Assembly (NCBI GenBank): GCA_003598065.1
Contig: QZKR01000058.1
Span: 1-62,132 of the forward strand
Length of the DNA: 62,132 bases
Reading direction: 5' to 3'
From: Myxococcales bacterium
Lineage (GTDB): Bacteria; Myxococcota_A; SURF-8
The notes below the pieces were generated by a model, which was not told the origin of the DNA, ran no database searches, and was given only the letters and a program-made list of their open reading frames with translations. Shown in pieces: positions 50,423 through 58,753 of this stretch (its first letter is position 1; each line of letters begins with the position of its first letter). A program made the translations under genes and the position numbers.

Positions 50423-51475
50423 TTACCGCCCGCCGCACTCGGTGCTTAGCGTACAGACTCCCTCATTCGTCTCGGTGTTGACGCAGCAGGTGTACTGGTC
50501 GGGGCAATAAGCAAATTGCACCGCCGCGCCCGTTCCGCACTCGTCGCCGTAACAGGGTTCATCGGGCCCCGCGGCTGGAACCGTGCAACGATTGCCGTTC
50601 GGCGTGCTCAGGCATTTTTGCGGGCATTCGCAGTTTTCGTCGCCGGCGCAACGGCCGTTGGGGAAGCATTCGATAGTTACGCCGTCGCCGAAGGACAGGC
50701 AATCATTATATTCGTCGCAACGGGAAAGGTCCCATCCGTCGCCCGTTTCATTGCAGGTGAGGATGGCTTCCGTCGATTCGTCGCCCAAGGCGAGGCAATC
50801 CGGGTTGCCCGGGTCGTCCGTGCAGCATTGTTTCCAGTCCGGCGTGCAATGGATCACGTCTTCTCGGCAATTGCCCAGCTCGCAGATGTAGCCCTCGCCG
50901 AACTTGACCACGCAATCCTCTTGCGTGCAGCATTCCGTGTCGCACGGCGCATCTTCGGGGACGCATTCGTTGAAGCGGCAGATGAAGCCCGCGCCGAACT
51001 CCGGATCGATCTCGCAGTCGTGGTCCTGGCAGCATTCCTTGTCGCAGGGGATAATCAGCACGCAGATATGGCTATCCGTGTCGCAGGTGTTGCCTTGCGG
51101 GCAGTCGGCATCGGTGCAGCACTGGTATTCGCAGGGCTGCTGGCCGTCGGGTTCGGCGTCCTCGTCGCCGTCGGGCATCGGCGAGTCGCCGTCCGTTTCG
51201 ATGGGCTTCTTGCCGCCTTCGCAAATGTGATCGACGCATTTGTCCACGCACTCGTCGTCGTCGTAACAGTATTCCTCGATGCTGTAGCAGCGGCCTTCGG
51301 GCGAGCAGACCCAGCCGAGCCGCCCCTCGGGGCCGCAATCGGTGGCCTGGTTGCAGGTCGGGCGTCCCGGCACTATGTCGTCTTCGCCGGATGAGGTTTT
51401 GCTGCAGCTTAAAACCATGAGGGCGACGAAAGCCGTTGTCAGAACGACGCTCCACACGATCCACCCGCGTTTCAT
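50423..51475 (-). CDS. Cysteine-rich lipoprotein with D-G-D linker
   Basis: A 350-residue lipoprotein (lipobox VLSC) with two cysteine modules, an acidic linker rich in D-G-D, and then repeated modules of the form PCDxECCxxxDC...G..C...EC (at least three near residues 115-215), followed by further Cys-rich sequence to the end. The pattern is related to, but shorter and less regular than, the 142-cysteine lipoprotein. It is an exported, disulphide-rich surface or periplasmic protein of unknown function. GAAGGAGG precedes the ATG at 51475. The gene is isolated: 156 bp to the next lipoprotein gene and 160 bp from the antitoxin gene. Confidence 0.75.
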   Translation of the reverse strand: MKRGWIVWSVVLTTAFVALMVLSCSKTSSGEDDIVPGRPTCNQATDCGPEGRLGWVCSPEGRCYSIEEYCYDDDECVDKCVDHICEGGKKPIETDGDSPMPDGDEDAEPDGQQPCEYQCCTDADCPQGNTCDTDSHICVLIIPCDKECCQDHDCEIDPEFGAGFICRFNECVPEDAPCDTECCTQEDCVVKFGEGYICELGNCREDVIHCTPDWKQCCTDDPGNPDCLALGDESTEAILTCNETGDGWDLSRCDEYNDCLSFGDGVTIECFPNGRCAGDENCECPQKCLSTPNGNRCTVPAAGPDEPCYGDECGTGAAVQFAYCPDQYTCCVNTETNEGVCTLSTECGGR

Positions 51476-51635
51476 CCTCTTCCTCCTTCGGTTCCGTCTC
51501 TCAAACCAGGCGACATTTTACTGGCCGACTGGGCGTTTATCTGCGCCAGGCATTGGCGTCGCCTGCTCGAACCCAGCCGTCGGTTGAAATTTCCTTTCGG
51601 CGCAATTGGAAAAATGGGCCGCAAGACTGCAGCGG

Positions 51636-51869
51636 TCACGGAGATTCGGATGTATAGCGTCGAATCTCCACCTGAACGCCGGCTTCCGAAAGCCCCTCCA
51701 CCTGGCGCAGCACGCGCGTCGTGGTTTCTTCGTCAAAGTACTCTTCGCCGCAATTGTCGCAAATCAAAGCGGGAACGTTCCGAATGACCAATGTCGAGCC
51801 GCCTCGGTCCGCTGTCAGCGTCGCCGTTCCCGGCCGTGTTTCTCCGTGTTTGCAAATCACGCATTTCAT
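51636..51869 (-). CDS. YgiT-type zinc-finger antitoxin
   Basis: A 77-residue protein with two CxxC pairs (KCVICKHGET and ICDNCGEEYF), the YgiT/MqsA-type zinc finger, but without the long C-terminal helix-turn-helix of full MqsA. It directly follows a DUF4258 gene with a four-base overlap, the standard order of DUF4258/YgiT toxin-antitoxin pairs (toxin first). Family knowledge suggests it neutralises the DUF4258 toxin and may bind the promoter. The ATG at 51869 is used; a longer frame to 51899 would overlap the toxin further. Confidence 0.82.
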   Translation of the reverse strand: MKCVICKHGETRPGTATLTADRGGSTLVIRNVPALICDNCGEEYFDEETTTRVLRQVEGLSEAGVQVEIRRYTSESP

Positions 51870-52165
51870 GGTCTTCTCCGTTTGAAATCGTCCGACCATT
51901 TTTCCCGGTCGGGCCGATATACGGTAATGATGATACAGGCATTTTCTGTTTCATTCAAGGCGATCACCACATGCACGGGCGTATCATTCACCCAGCTCAG
52001 CAAAAGGTAGCTTGGGTACGGGTGATCATTCGGATACTCCTCGACGACTTCGCTTTGTTCAATAGCCGTTTGCAATTCCGAGACCGACAAATTTCGTTCC
52101 AGCATCCGCGTCACGGTGTGGCGGCTGAATAGCACGTTCTTGCATTGTGTTTTCAGATATGCCAC
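51866..52165 (-). CDS. DUF4258-family toxin
   Basis: A 99-residue protein with the DUF4258 pattern: FSRHTVTRMLERNLSVSELQ, EYPNDHPYPSYLLL, PVHVVIAL and ITVYRPDREKW. DUF4258 proteins resemble RelE/HigB-type mRNA interferases in size and in their pairing with YgiT-type antitoxins. The start is GTG at 52165 with a weak AGGT ribosome site, consistent with low toxin translation. The stop overlaps the antitoxin start by ATGA. Activity is inferred from the family. Confidence 0.82.
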   Translation of the reverse strand: MAYLKTQCKNVLFSRHTVTRMLERNLSVSELQTAIEQSEVVEEYPNDHPYPSYLLLSWVNDTPVHVVIALNETENACIIITVYRPDREKWSDDFKRRRP

Positions 52166-52279
52166 CTGTTTTACCTGATCCCGCTCCGCAGTTGCAGCAA
52201 TTCCGAGAGAGGTTTTTTTCCCCCTTCGTGCTCCGATCTTTTATCCCCGAGCTAATGCTTAACGATGGGGATTAGAGCG

Positions 52280-52615
52280 CTAGTTGAATACGCCGCCATC
52301 TCCCTCTTTGCCGCCTTCCGGCTTGGGTTTTGTCTGCGACGGCACGGGCAGACGGATTTCGCCGAAGCGCTTTTCGTAGGCGGCGATCTGGCTCCCCATC
52401 AGCATGTTCAGACGTTTGGCATGCGCCGGACTCAGCACGACCCGACTGAGCACTTTGGCCTTCGGAGCCTGGGGGGGAACGAAAATGAAATCGAGCATGA
52501 ATTCCGATTCCGAATGGTTGGCGATGATGAAATTCGCGTAAACTCCGTTGGCCACCGCCTCGTCGGCTACGATTTCCAGCTTGATTTCGCGGCGTTTGGA
52601 CTTTTCTTCCGTCAT
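52280..52615 (-). CDS. DUF3467-family protein
   Basis: A 111-residue soluble protein matching DUF3467: VANGVYANFIIANHSESEFMLDFIF, VLSRVVLSPAHAKRLN, then a lysine/glycine-rich tail. The family is small, widespread and uncharacterised; the ANFxxxxHSxxEFxxDF pattern is diagnostic. The start at 52615 has a strong AAGGAGG. It is divergent from glpK, with 156 bp between starts, so a shared regulatory region is possible but not demonstrated. Confidence 0.85.
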   Translation of the reverse strand: MTEEKSKRREIKLEIVADEAVANGVYANFIIANHSESEFMLDFIFVPPQAPKAKVLSRVVLSPAHAKRLNMLMGSQIAAYEKRFGEIRLPVPSQTKPKPEGGKEGDGGVFN

Positions 52616-52771
52616 TGCGCCTCCTTGGTATGAAACGCTCTCATCTTAGGCTAAATCCGGTTGAATTCAAGGAATTTATCGTTTACAGGCCTGCGGCGGG
52701 TATGCTAGGGTCCATCCTTGCACAGCGTGGGCATAGAGCCATTTCAAAAAGCTTTTACGAAGGAGCGCCCC

Positions 52772-54250
52772 ATGCCGGCCGCCATCCTCGCCATCGATCA
52801 AGGCACGACAAGCTCCCGCGCACTGATCTTCGACCGCGACCTTAACGTCCTCGGCGTAGGCCAGCAGGAGTTTGAACAGATATTTCCCAAGCCTGGCTGG
52901 GTCGAACACAACCCGGACGCCATCTGGGCTTCGGTGCGGTACGCCGTATCGACGGCGATCGAGAAGGCCCAAATCCGTCCCACGGATATCGTCGGCGTCG
53001 GCATCACCAACCAACGCGAAACGATCGTCGTCTGGGACCGGCAGACCGGCAAGCCGCTCCACAACGCCATCGTCTGGCAATGCCGGCGCACGGCGGACGA
53101 CTGCGCCCGGCTTCGCGCCGCCGGCCACGAGCCGGCTTTCACCGAGCGAACGGGCCTCGTCCTCGATCCTTATTTTTCGGGCACCAAGCTGGCATGGCTG
53201 CTGGACCATGTTTCCGGCCTGCGCGCCAAGGCGGAAGCGGGGCAGGCGAAGGCGGGAACGATCGACGCTTTCCTCGTCGATCGCCTTTCCGGCGGGACGG
53301 CTCACGTCACCGACGCCAGCAACGCCTCGCGCACGCTGCTCTTCAACATTCACAACATGGCGTGGGACGAGGAACTGGCGCGAATCCTCAATGTGCCGCT
53401 CGGTCTCCTGCCGCGCGCCGCGTCGTCCTCCGAGGTATACGGCCGCACCAAGGGCCTCGATTTTCTGCCCGACGGCATCCCGATTTCCGGCATGGCCGGC
53501 GATCAGCAGGCGGCGCTCTTCGGACAGGCGTGTTTCGAGGTAGGCGAAGCGAAGTGTACATACGGCACCGGCGCGTTTTTGCTGATGAACACCGGCTCAC
53601 GGGCGGTGGCCTCGAAAAACAAGCTGTTGACCACCGTCGCCTGGCAGGTGAACGGCCGGACGAGCTACGCTTTGGAAGGCAGCGCCTTTATCGCCGGGGC
53701 GGCCGTGCAGTGGCTGCGCGACGGTTTGGGCCTGATCTCGAAGTCGTCCGATGTCGAAGCGCTGGCGGCGAAGGTTCCTTCGTCCGACGGCGTGGTGGTT
53801 GTGCCCGCCTTCGCCGGTTTGGGCGCGCCGCACTGGAATCCGCAGGCCCGCGCCGCGATCACGGGAATCACGCGCGGCACGACGGCGGCGCATATCGCCC
53901 GCGCCTGCCTGGAGGGCGTCGCCCTGCAAAATTATGAGATCCTCCACGCCATGGAGGCAGACAGCGGCGCGAAGCTGTCCCGGCTCAAAGTGGACGGCGG
54001 CGCGTCGGCTAATGCGCTTCTGATGCAGTATCAGGCCGACGTGCTCGGCTGCACGATCGTCCGCCCGCGCATGCTGGAAACGACCGTCCTGGGTGCGGCG
54101 TTTCTGGCCGGCCTGGCCGTGAAGCTGTGGAACGGCGTGGAGGACATCCGCAAGACATGGAAGGTCGATCGCGAGTTTGCGCCGCAGATGCCGGCCGCCG
54201 ATCGCGAGGCGCATATCGCCCGCTGGCGGGCGGCCGTGGCCAAGGCTTAA
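52772..54250 (+). CDS. glpK: Glycerol kinase
   Basis: A 492-residue FGGY-family kinase that phosphorylates glycerol to sn-glycerol-3-phosphate in the cytoplasm. It opens with the ATP/phosphate loop [11 protein letters not shown]; glycerol-site residues are in [17 protein letters not shown] and [10 protein letters not shown]; the second FGGY signature is near [19 protein letters not shown]. Length and motif order match bacterial GlpK (about 500). GAAGGAG precedes the ATG at 52772; the in-frame ATG at 52718 lies upstream of that site. No glpF or glpD is adjacent; the following gene is a thiolase 51 bp downstream. Confidence 0.96.
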   Translation: MPAAILAIDQGTTSSRALIFDRDLNVLGVGQQEFEQIFPKPGWVEHNPDAIWASVRYAVSTAIEKAQIRPTDIVGVGITNQRETIVVWDRQTGKPLHNAIVWQCRRTADDCARLRAAGHEPAFTERTGLVLDPYFSGTKLAWLLDHVSGLRAKAEAGQAKAGTIDAFLVDRLSGGTAHVTDASNASRTLLFNIHNMAWDEELARILNVPLGLLPRAASSSEVYGRTKGLDFLPDGIPISGMAGDQQAALFGQACFEVGEAKCTYGTGAFLLMNTGSRAVASKNKLLTTVAWQVNGRTSYALEGSAFIAGAAVQWLRDGLGLISKSSDVEALAAKVPSSDGVVVVPAFAGLGAPHWNPQARAAITGITRGTTAAHIARACLEGVALQNYEILHAMEADSGAKLSRLKVDGGASANALLMQYQADVLGCTIVRPRMLETTVLGAAFLAGLAVKLWNGVEDIRKTWKVDREFAPQMPAADREAHIARWRAAVAKA

Positions 54251-54301
54251 CGAAGGATAACCACCGGCGCTCAATCGTTAAACGTAGGAAGGAGAACGAA
54301 C

Positions 54302-55483
54302 ATGCGTGAAGTCGTCATCGTCGGTATGGCCCGCACTCCCATCGGCTCTTTCGGTGGAACGCTGAAACCGCTTCTGGCCAACGAGCTTGGCGTGATCGCC
54401 GTGAAGGAGGCGATTCGCCGCTCGGGGCTCCAGGATTTGTCGCTCATCGACGACGTCCTCATCGGCAACTGCATGATGCGCACCGATGAGATCAACGTGG
54501 CGCGTGTCATCGGCTTGAAGTCCGGCATCCCCTTCACTACGCCGGCCGCCACCATCCAGCGGCAGTGCGCCTCCGGCATGCAGGCCGCGATCTTCGGCGC
54601 GCAGAAGATCCAGCTTGGCGAGGACGACCTCGTCGTCGTCGGCGGCTGCGAGTCGATGTCCAACGTGCCATACGTGCTCAAGGACATGCGCTGGGGCGCG
54701 CGGCAGTTCGACGTGAAGGCGACCGACGCCTTGTTCGAAGGGCTCACGGACCCCGTGAACGGCCTGATCATGGGCCTGACCGCCGAGAATCTGGCCGAGA
54801 AATATAACATCTCCCGCGAGGAGCAGGACGCGCTGGCGCTCGTTTCGCAGCAGCGCGCCCTCCAGGCGATCGACAACGGCTGGTTCAAGGAGGAGATCGT
54901 TCCCGTGCCCGTGCCGCAGAGGAAAGGCGAGCCCGCGCCGTTCACGACGGACGAGCATCCGCGCCGGGGCACGACGATGGAAACGCTGGCCGCGCTCAAG
55001 CCGGCCTTCAAGAAAGGCGGCACGGTGACGGCGGGCAACGCCTCCGGCCTCAACGACGGCGGAGCGGCGATGGTGCTGGCCTCGCTGGAGAAGGCGAAGG
55101 AACTCGGCCTGAAGCCCATTGCGCGCATCGTGGCGCACGCGGTGGCGGCCGTCGAACCCGAACTGATGGGCTACGGCCCCGTGCCGGCCATCAAGAAACT
55201 GTTCAAGAGAACGGGTTTGACGCTCAACGACATCGATCTCCTCGAAGTCAACGAAGCCTTCGCCGCGCAGTATCTGGCCTGCGAGAAGCTCTTGGAACTC
55301 GACCGCAGCAAGGTCAATATCTCCGGCAGCGGCATCGCCCTGGGGCATCCCGTCGGCGCGACCGGCGTGCGGATCATCATCACGCTGATTCATCACCTGA
55401 AGCGGCTGGGCAAGAAGCGCGGCATCGCCACGCTCTGCGTCGGCGGCGGCATGGGCAAAGCGACGGTCGTCGAGATGATGTAA
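54302..55483 (+). CDS. Acetyl-CoA acetyltransferase (thiolase)
   Basis: A 393-residue thiolase II with all catalytic elements: nucleophile Cys in RQCASGMQA, His in ALGHPVGATG, Cys in LCVGGGMG, and NEAFA. It condenses two acetyl-CoA or cleaves acetoacetyl-CoA, feeding ketone, butyrate, PHB or isoprenoid routes; neighbours do not say which, so no symbol is assigned. GGAAGGAG precedes the ATG at 54302. It may be co-transcribed with glpK (51-bp gap). A stem-loop follows the stop, between it and the convergent gatB gene. Confidence 0.95.
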   Translation: MREVVIVGMARTPIGSFGGTLKPLLANELGVIAVKEAIRRSGLQDLSLIDDVLIGNCMMRTDEINVARVIGLKSGIPFTTPAATIQRQCASGMQAAIFGAQKIQLGEDDLVVVGGCESMSNVPYVLKDMRWGARQFDVKATDALFEGLTDPVNGLIMGLTAENLAEKYNISREEQDALALVSQQRALQAIDNGWFKEEIVPVPVPQRKGEPAPFTTDEHPRRGTTMETLAALKPAFKKGGTVTAGNASGLNDGGAAMVLASLEKAKELGLKPIARIVAHAVAAVEPELMGYGPVPAIKKLFKRTGLTLNDIDLLEVNEAFAAQYLACEKLLELDRSKVNISGSGIALGHPVGATGVRIIITLIHHLKRLGKKRGIATLCVGGGMGKATVVEMM

Positions 55484-55503
55484 ACAAAAAAGGGCGGAAC
55501 CTC

Positions 55504-55530
55504 CACGGGCGCGGCGATTCCGCGCCCGTG
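55504..55530. terminator. Stem-loop between convergent thiolase and gatB genes
   Basis: CACGGGCGCGG (55504-55514) pairs perfectly with CCGCGCCCGTG (55520-55530) around a 5-nt loop. On the plus strand ACATTTTA follows; on the minus strand a T-run begins about 13 nt later. Probably a bidirectional terminator with weak tails. Confidence 0.6.
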
Positions 55531-55535
55531 ACATT

Positions 55536-56966
55536 TTATGAGTCGCCCGCCAGCTTGGCGATGAGCCGATCGCGCAATTGCTTCGGATCGGCCGCGCCGC
55601 CGGCGGCCTTCATCGCCAGGCCGACAAGCGCATCGAGGACGGCTGTTTTGCCGCTCCTGTACTTTTCAACCAGCGCCGGATGGCGCGCAATGACGTCGTC
55701 GATGATTTTCTCCAACGTCTCGGCGTCGTCCCGCCTGAGGTAGGCGGGGTTCTCGGCGAGCAATGACTCGGGCGGTTTGCCCGTCGCCGCCATTTCGGCG
55801 AAAAGCGCCTTGGCTGCGGGGGTGGTGATCCGACCTAGATTAAGCAGCCGCAACAACTCGGCGAAGCTAAGCGGCGCCACGGACAACTGAACGATCGTCG
55901 CATGTCGTCGGTTGAGTTCGGCGGCTGCCTCGCCGGCGAGCCAATTGGCGGCAAGCACCGGCGGCGCTCCGTGGGTGACGGCGGCCTCGAAATAGTCGGC
56001 CGTGGCGCGGTCGGACATTAGAAACGCAGTCTGCGCAGCGGTCAATCCGTGCGCTTGCGCCAGCCGCGCGGCGCGGGCGTCGGGAAATTCGGGCAGGAGC
56101 CTTGCTTGTTCGGCGACAAGCGCGGACGGCAGCGCAAGCGGCGGCAGGTCGGGCTCGGGAAAATAACGATAATCCGGCGAATCTTCCTTGCCGCGCATCG
56201 GCAATGTCGCTCTCCGCAAGGGGTCGAAGTGGCGCGTCTCGCGTTCGATTGCGCCGCCGTGTTCGAGGATCGTCTGCTGCCGGGCGATTTCGTATTCCAG
56301 CGACTGTTCGACAAACCGGAAAGAGTTCAGATTCTTGATCTCGACGCGCTCGCCGGCGCGGCCGGCGTCGTCGCGCAGCGACACGTTGACGTCGCAACGC
56401 AACGCGCCTTCTTCCATGTCGCCGTCGGTGACGTCGATCCAGACGAGCAGACGGCGCAGCGCCTTGAGAAACGCCGCCGCCTCGGCGGGCGAGGTCAGTT
56501 CGGGTTCGGTGACGATTTCGGCTAGCGGCGCGCCGCAGCGATTGTAATCGACGAGCGAGACGCTGCGCGCCGGCGCATGCGCCGTCTTGCCGGCGTCTTC
56601 CTCGATGTGCAGCCGTGTCAGAGGAATTCTGCGCGCCGCTCCGGGAATGTCGAGCCAGCCTCCCAAGGCTAGCGGCTGGTCGTACTGAGTGATCTGGTAG
56701 CCTTTCGGCAGGTCGGGATAAAAGTAGTTTTTGCGCGCGAAGCGGGACGTCGGCTGCACGTCGGCGTTCAAGGCCAGGGCGGCGCGGACGGCAAGCGCGA
56801 TCGCCTGGGCGTTCGCCGTCGGCAGCGCGCCGGGCAGACCCAGGCAGACCGGGCAGGCGGCCGTATTCGGCGGCCGGCCGTAGTCGTTGGCGCAGGCGCA
56901 GAAAAGCTTGCTCTGCGCCTTCAATCGCACATGCACTTCCAGGCCGATGACCGGTTTCCAGGTCAT
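55536..56966 (-). CDS. gatB: Aspartyl/glutamyl-tRNA amidotransferase subunit B
   Basis: A 476-residue protein, full length for GatB. With GatA and GatC it converts Glu-tRNA(Gln) and/or Asp-tRNA(Asn) to the amide forms. The cradle domain opens [19 protein letters not shown] and has the zinc-type cysteines ([19 protein letters not shown]); [28 protein letters not shown] and LHIEEDAGK are diagnostic. The C-terminal YqeY-like tail (from about 340) binds tRNA. The start overlaps the gatA stop by ATGA. The longer open frame upstream to 57338 is a shadow. Confidence 0.96.
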   Translation of the reverse strand: MTWKPVIGLEVHVRLKAQSKLFCACANDYGRPPNTAACPVCLGLPGALPTANAQAIALAVRAALALNADVQPTSRFARKNYFYPDLPKGYQITQYDQPLALGGWLDIPGAARRIPLTRLHIEEDAGKTAHAPARSVSLVDYNRCGAPLAEIVTEPELTSPAEAAAFLKALRRLLVWIDVTDGDMEEGALRCDVNVSLRDDAGRAGERVEIKNLNSFRFVEQSLEYEIARQQTILEHGGAIERETRHFDPLRRATLPMRGKEDSPDYRYFPEPDLPPLALPSALVAEQARLLPEFPDARAARLAQAHGLTAAQTAFLMSDRATADYFEAAVTHGAPPVLAANWLAGEAAAELNRRHATIVQLSVAPLSFAELLRLLNLGRITTPAAKALFAEMAATGKPPESLLAENPAYLRRDDAETLEKIIDDVIARHPALVEKYRSGKTAVLDALVGLAMKAAGGAADPKQLRDRLIAKLAGDS

Positions 56967-58438
56967 GCCGGAAACTCCGGGCGGCGCTTGCGCCAATCGG
57001 TCGCCTGTTCGTAGGCCTGCGCCGCCGCGAGGATGTCGTCCTCGGCGAAAGGTTTGCCGATCAATTGCAGGCCAAGGGGCAATCCCTCCGCCGTGAAGCC
57101 GCAGGGTACGGACAAGGCCGGCAGGCCGGCGAGGCTGGCCGGGATTGTCAATGCGTCGGCGAGGTAGAGCGCGAGCGGATCGTCGCGGCGTTCGCCTAAA
57201 AGAAAAGCCGCCGTCGGCGTCGTCGGCGCGGCGATGACGTCCACCGTCTCGAAGGCGCGAGTAAAATCGTCGCGAATCAGCGTCCGCACTTTCTGCGCCT
57301 TGGCGTAATAGGCGTCGTAGTAGCCAGCGGACAGGCAATACGCGCCGAGCAGCATGCGTCGCGTGACTTCCCGGCCGAAGCCTTCGGCGCGGCTTTGGAC
57401 GTAAAGGCCGTTCAGGTCGAGAGGACCGCCGGCTCGGCGTCCGTAGCGGACGCCGTCGTACCGCGCCAGGTTGGCCGATGCCTCGGAGGGAGCGAGGATA
57501 TAGTAGCAGGCGACAGCGTAAGGCGAGTGGGGGAGGGATATCGTTTGGACCTGCGCGCCGAGCGCCGCCAGCGTGGCGATTGCATCGCGCGCCGCCTGGC
57601 GCACCCCATCCTCGATCCCCTCGCCGAAGTATTCCTCGGGCACGCCGATGCGCATTCCCGCGATGCCGCGCTTAAGCAGCGCCGGCCAGTCGGGGACGGG
57701 CCGCCTGGCGCTCGTCGCATCGTTCGGGTCGTGACCGCTCATCGCCTGCAACAGCAGCGCCGCGTCCTCGACGGTCCGCGCGATCGCGCCCGCCTGATCC
57801 AGCGAGGAGGCGAAGGCCACGAGACCGTAGCGGCTGATACGGCCGTAGGTCGGCTTGACGCCGACGAGACCGCAAAAGGCGGCGGGCTGGCGGATCGATC
57901 CTCCCGTGTCCGTTCCCGTCGCGGCGAGGCATAGCCGCGCGGCGACGGCCGCCGCCGAACCGCCCGAGGAACCGCCGGGCGTGCGGGCGAGGTTCCACGG
58001 GTTGCGCGCCGGGCCGAAGGCCGAATGTTCGTTGGACGAGCCCATGCCGAACTCGTCCATGTTGCATTTGCCGAGCACGACCGCGCCGGCGGCTTTCAGC
58101 CTGCCCGAGGGCGTCCCTTCGTAGGGCGGCGAGTAGTCCGCCAGCAGGCGCGAGGCGCAGGTGGTGCGCAGACCGAGCGTGACGAAGTTGTCTTTCAGGG
58201 CGATGGGGCAGCCTTCGAGCGGCCGCGCCGCGCCGCCGCCTGTTCGCAAACGACGGTCCGATTCCTTGGCGGAAGCGAGCGTCCCGGTTTCGTCTACCGT
58301 GATGAAGGCATTGAGCAGGGAATCCGTCGTGCGGATGCGATTGAGATGGGCTTGCGCAAGTTCGACGGCGGAAACGCCGCGCCGACGCAGCAGCCGCGCG
58401 GCTTCGGCAAGCGTCAGATCGGTCGGATCGCCGGTCAT
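56963..58438 (-). CDS. gatA: Aspartyl/glutamyl-tRNA amidotransferase subunit A
   Basis: A 491-residue amidase-signature enzyme that releases ammonia from glutamine for GatB. The Ser-cisSer-Lys triad is visible: Lys in PIALKDNFV, Ser in [13 protein letters not shown] and the nucleophile in [12 protein letters not shown]. Length fits GatA (about 485). ATG 58438 lies 5 bp after the gatC stop; a TTG at 58447 overlapping gatC is possible but less likely. The gatC-gatA-gatB order with tight overlaps indicates one operon. Confidence 0.95.
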   Translation of the reverse strand: MTGDPTDLTLAEAARLLRRRGVSAVELAQAHLNRIRTTDSLLNAFITVDETGTLASAKESDRRLRTGGGAARPLEGCPIALKDNFVTLGLRTTCASRLLADYSPPYEGTPSGRLKAAGAVVLGKCNMDEFGMGSSNEHSAFGPARNPWNLARTPGGSSGGSAAAVAARLCLAATGTDTGGSIRQPAAFCGLVGVKPTYGRISRYGLVAFASSLDQAGAIARTVEDAALLLQAMSGHDPNDATSARRPVPDWPALLKRGIAGMRIGVPEEYFGEGIEDGVRQAARDAIATLAALGAQVQTISLPHSPYAVACYYILAPSEASANLARYDGVRYGRRAGGPLDLNGLYVQSRAEGFGREVTRRMLLGAYCLSAGYYDAYYAKAQKVRTLIRDDFTRAFETVDVIAAPTTPTAAFLLGERRDDPLALYLADALTIPASLAGLPALSVPCGFTAEGLPLGLQLIGKPFAEDDILAAAQAYEQATDWRKRRPEFPA

Positions 58439-58443
58439 GATCG

Positions 58444-58737
58444 TCAATCGTCGCCGACAACCAGCGGAACGCGCACCTGGCCGTCCTCCGTTTCCGGTGT
58501 GGCGGCCAAGGCCTTTTCGCGCGACAGCGAAGGGCCAACGACGTCCGGACGCGGATCCAGCGAAGCGGTGAAAAGGGTTTCGGTCGGCGCGACATTCCGC
58601 GTGTCGGCCTCATTCAGCAGTTGCATGTAATCGAGGATGCGATCGAGATCGCGGGCGTAGCCGGCAAGGGATTCCGGCGGCAGGGCGATTCGCGTCAACT
58701 GAGCGACGCGCCGAACCTCTTCCTCGCGGATCGGCAT
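58444..58737 (-). CDS. gatC: Aspartyl/glutamyl-tRNA amidotransferase subunit C
   Basis: A 97-residue protein with the GatC pattern: [34 protein letters not shown] and the C-terminal VRVPLVV segment. GatC is the short belt that stabilises the GatA-GatB complex. It is the first gat gene of the operon and begins 16 bp after the zinc-ribbon/TPR gene ends, so transcription may enter from upstream. The ribosome site is weak. Confidence 0.93.
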   Translation of the reverse strand: MPIREEEVRRVAQLTRIALPPESLAGYARDLDRILDYMQLLNEADTRNVAPTETLFTASLDPRPDVVGPSLSREKALAATPETEDGQVRVPLVVGDD

Positions 58738-58753
58738 CGGCGTTCTGCGGCGA

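Noticed and set aside
51518..51600. tRNA-like T-loop (GGGTTCGAG on the minus strand near 51570)
   Set aside because: The flanking bases do not form a 5-bp T-stem, and no acceptor, D or anticodon arms can be drawn.
52166..52279. ATCCCC/GGGGAT hairpin between the toxin and DUF3467 genes as a terminator
   Set aside because: Loop of about 17 nt, only a 6-bp stem, and no T-run in the minus-strand direction of either gene.
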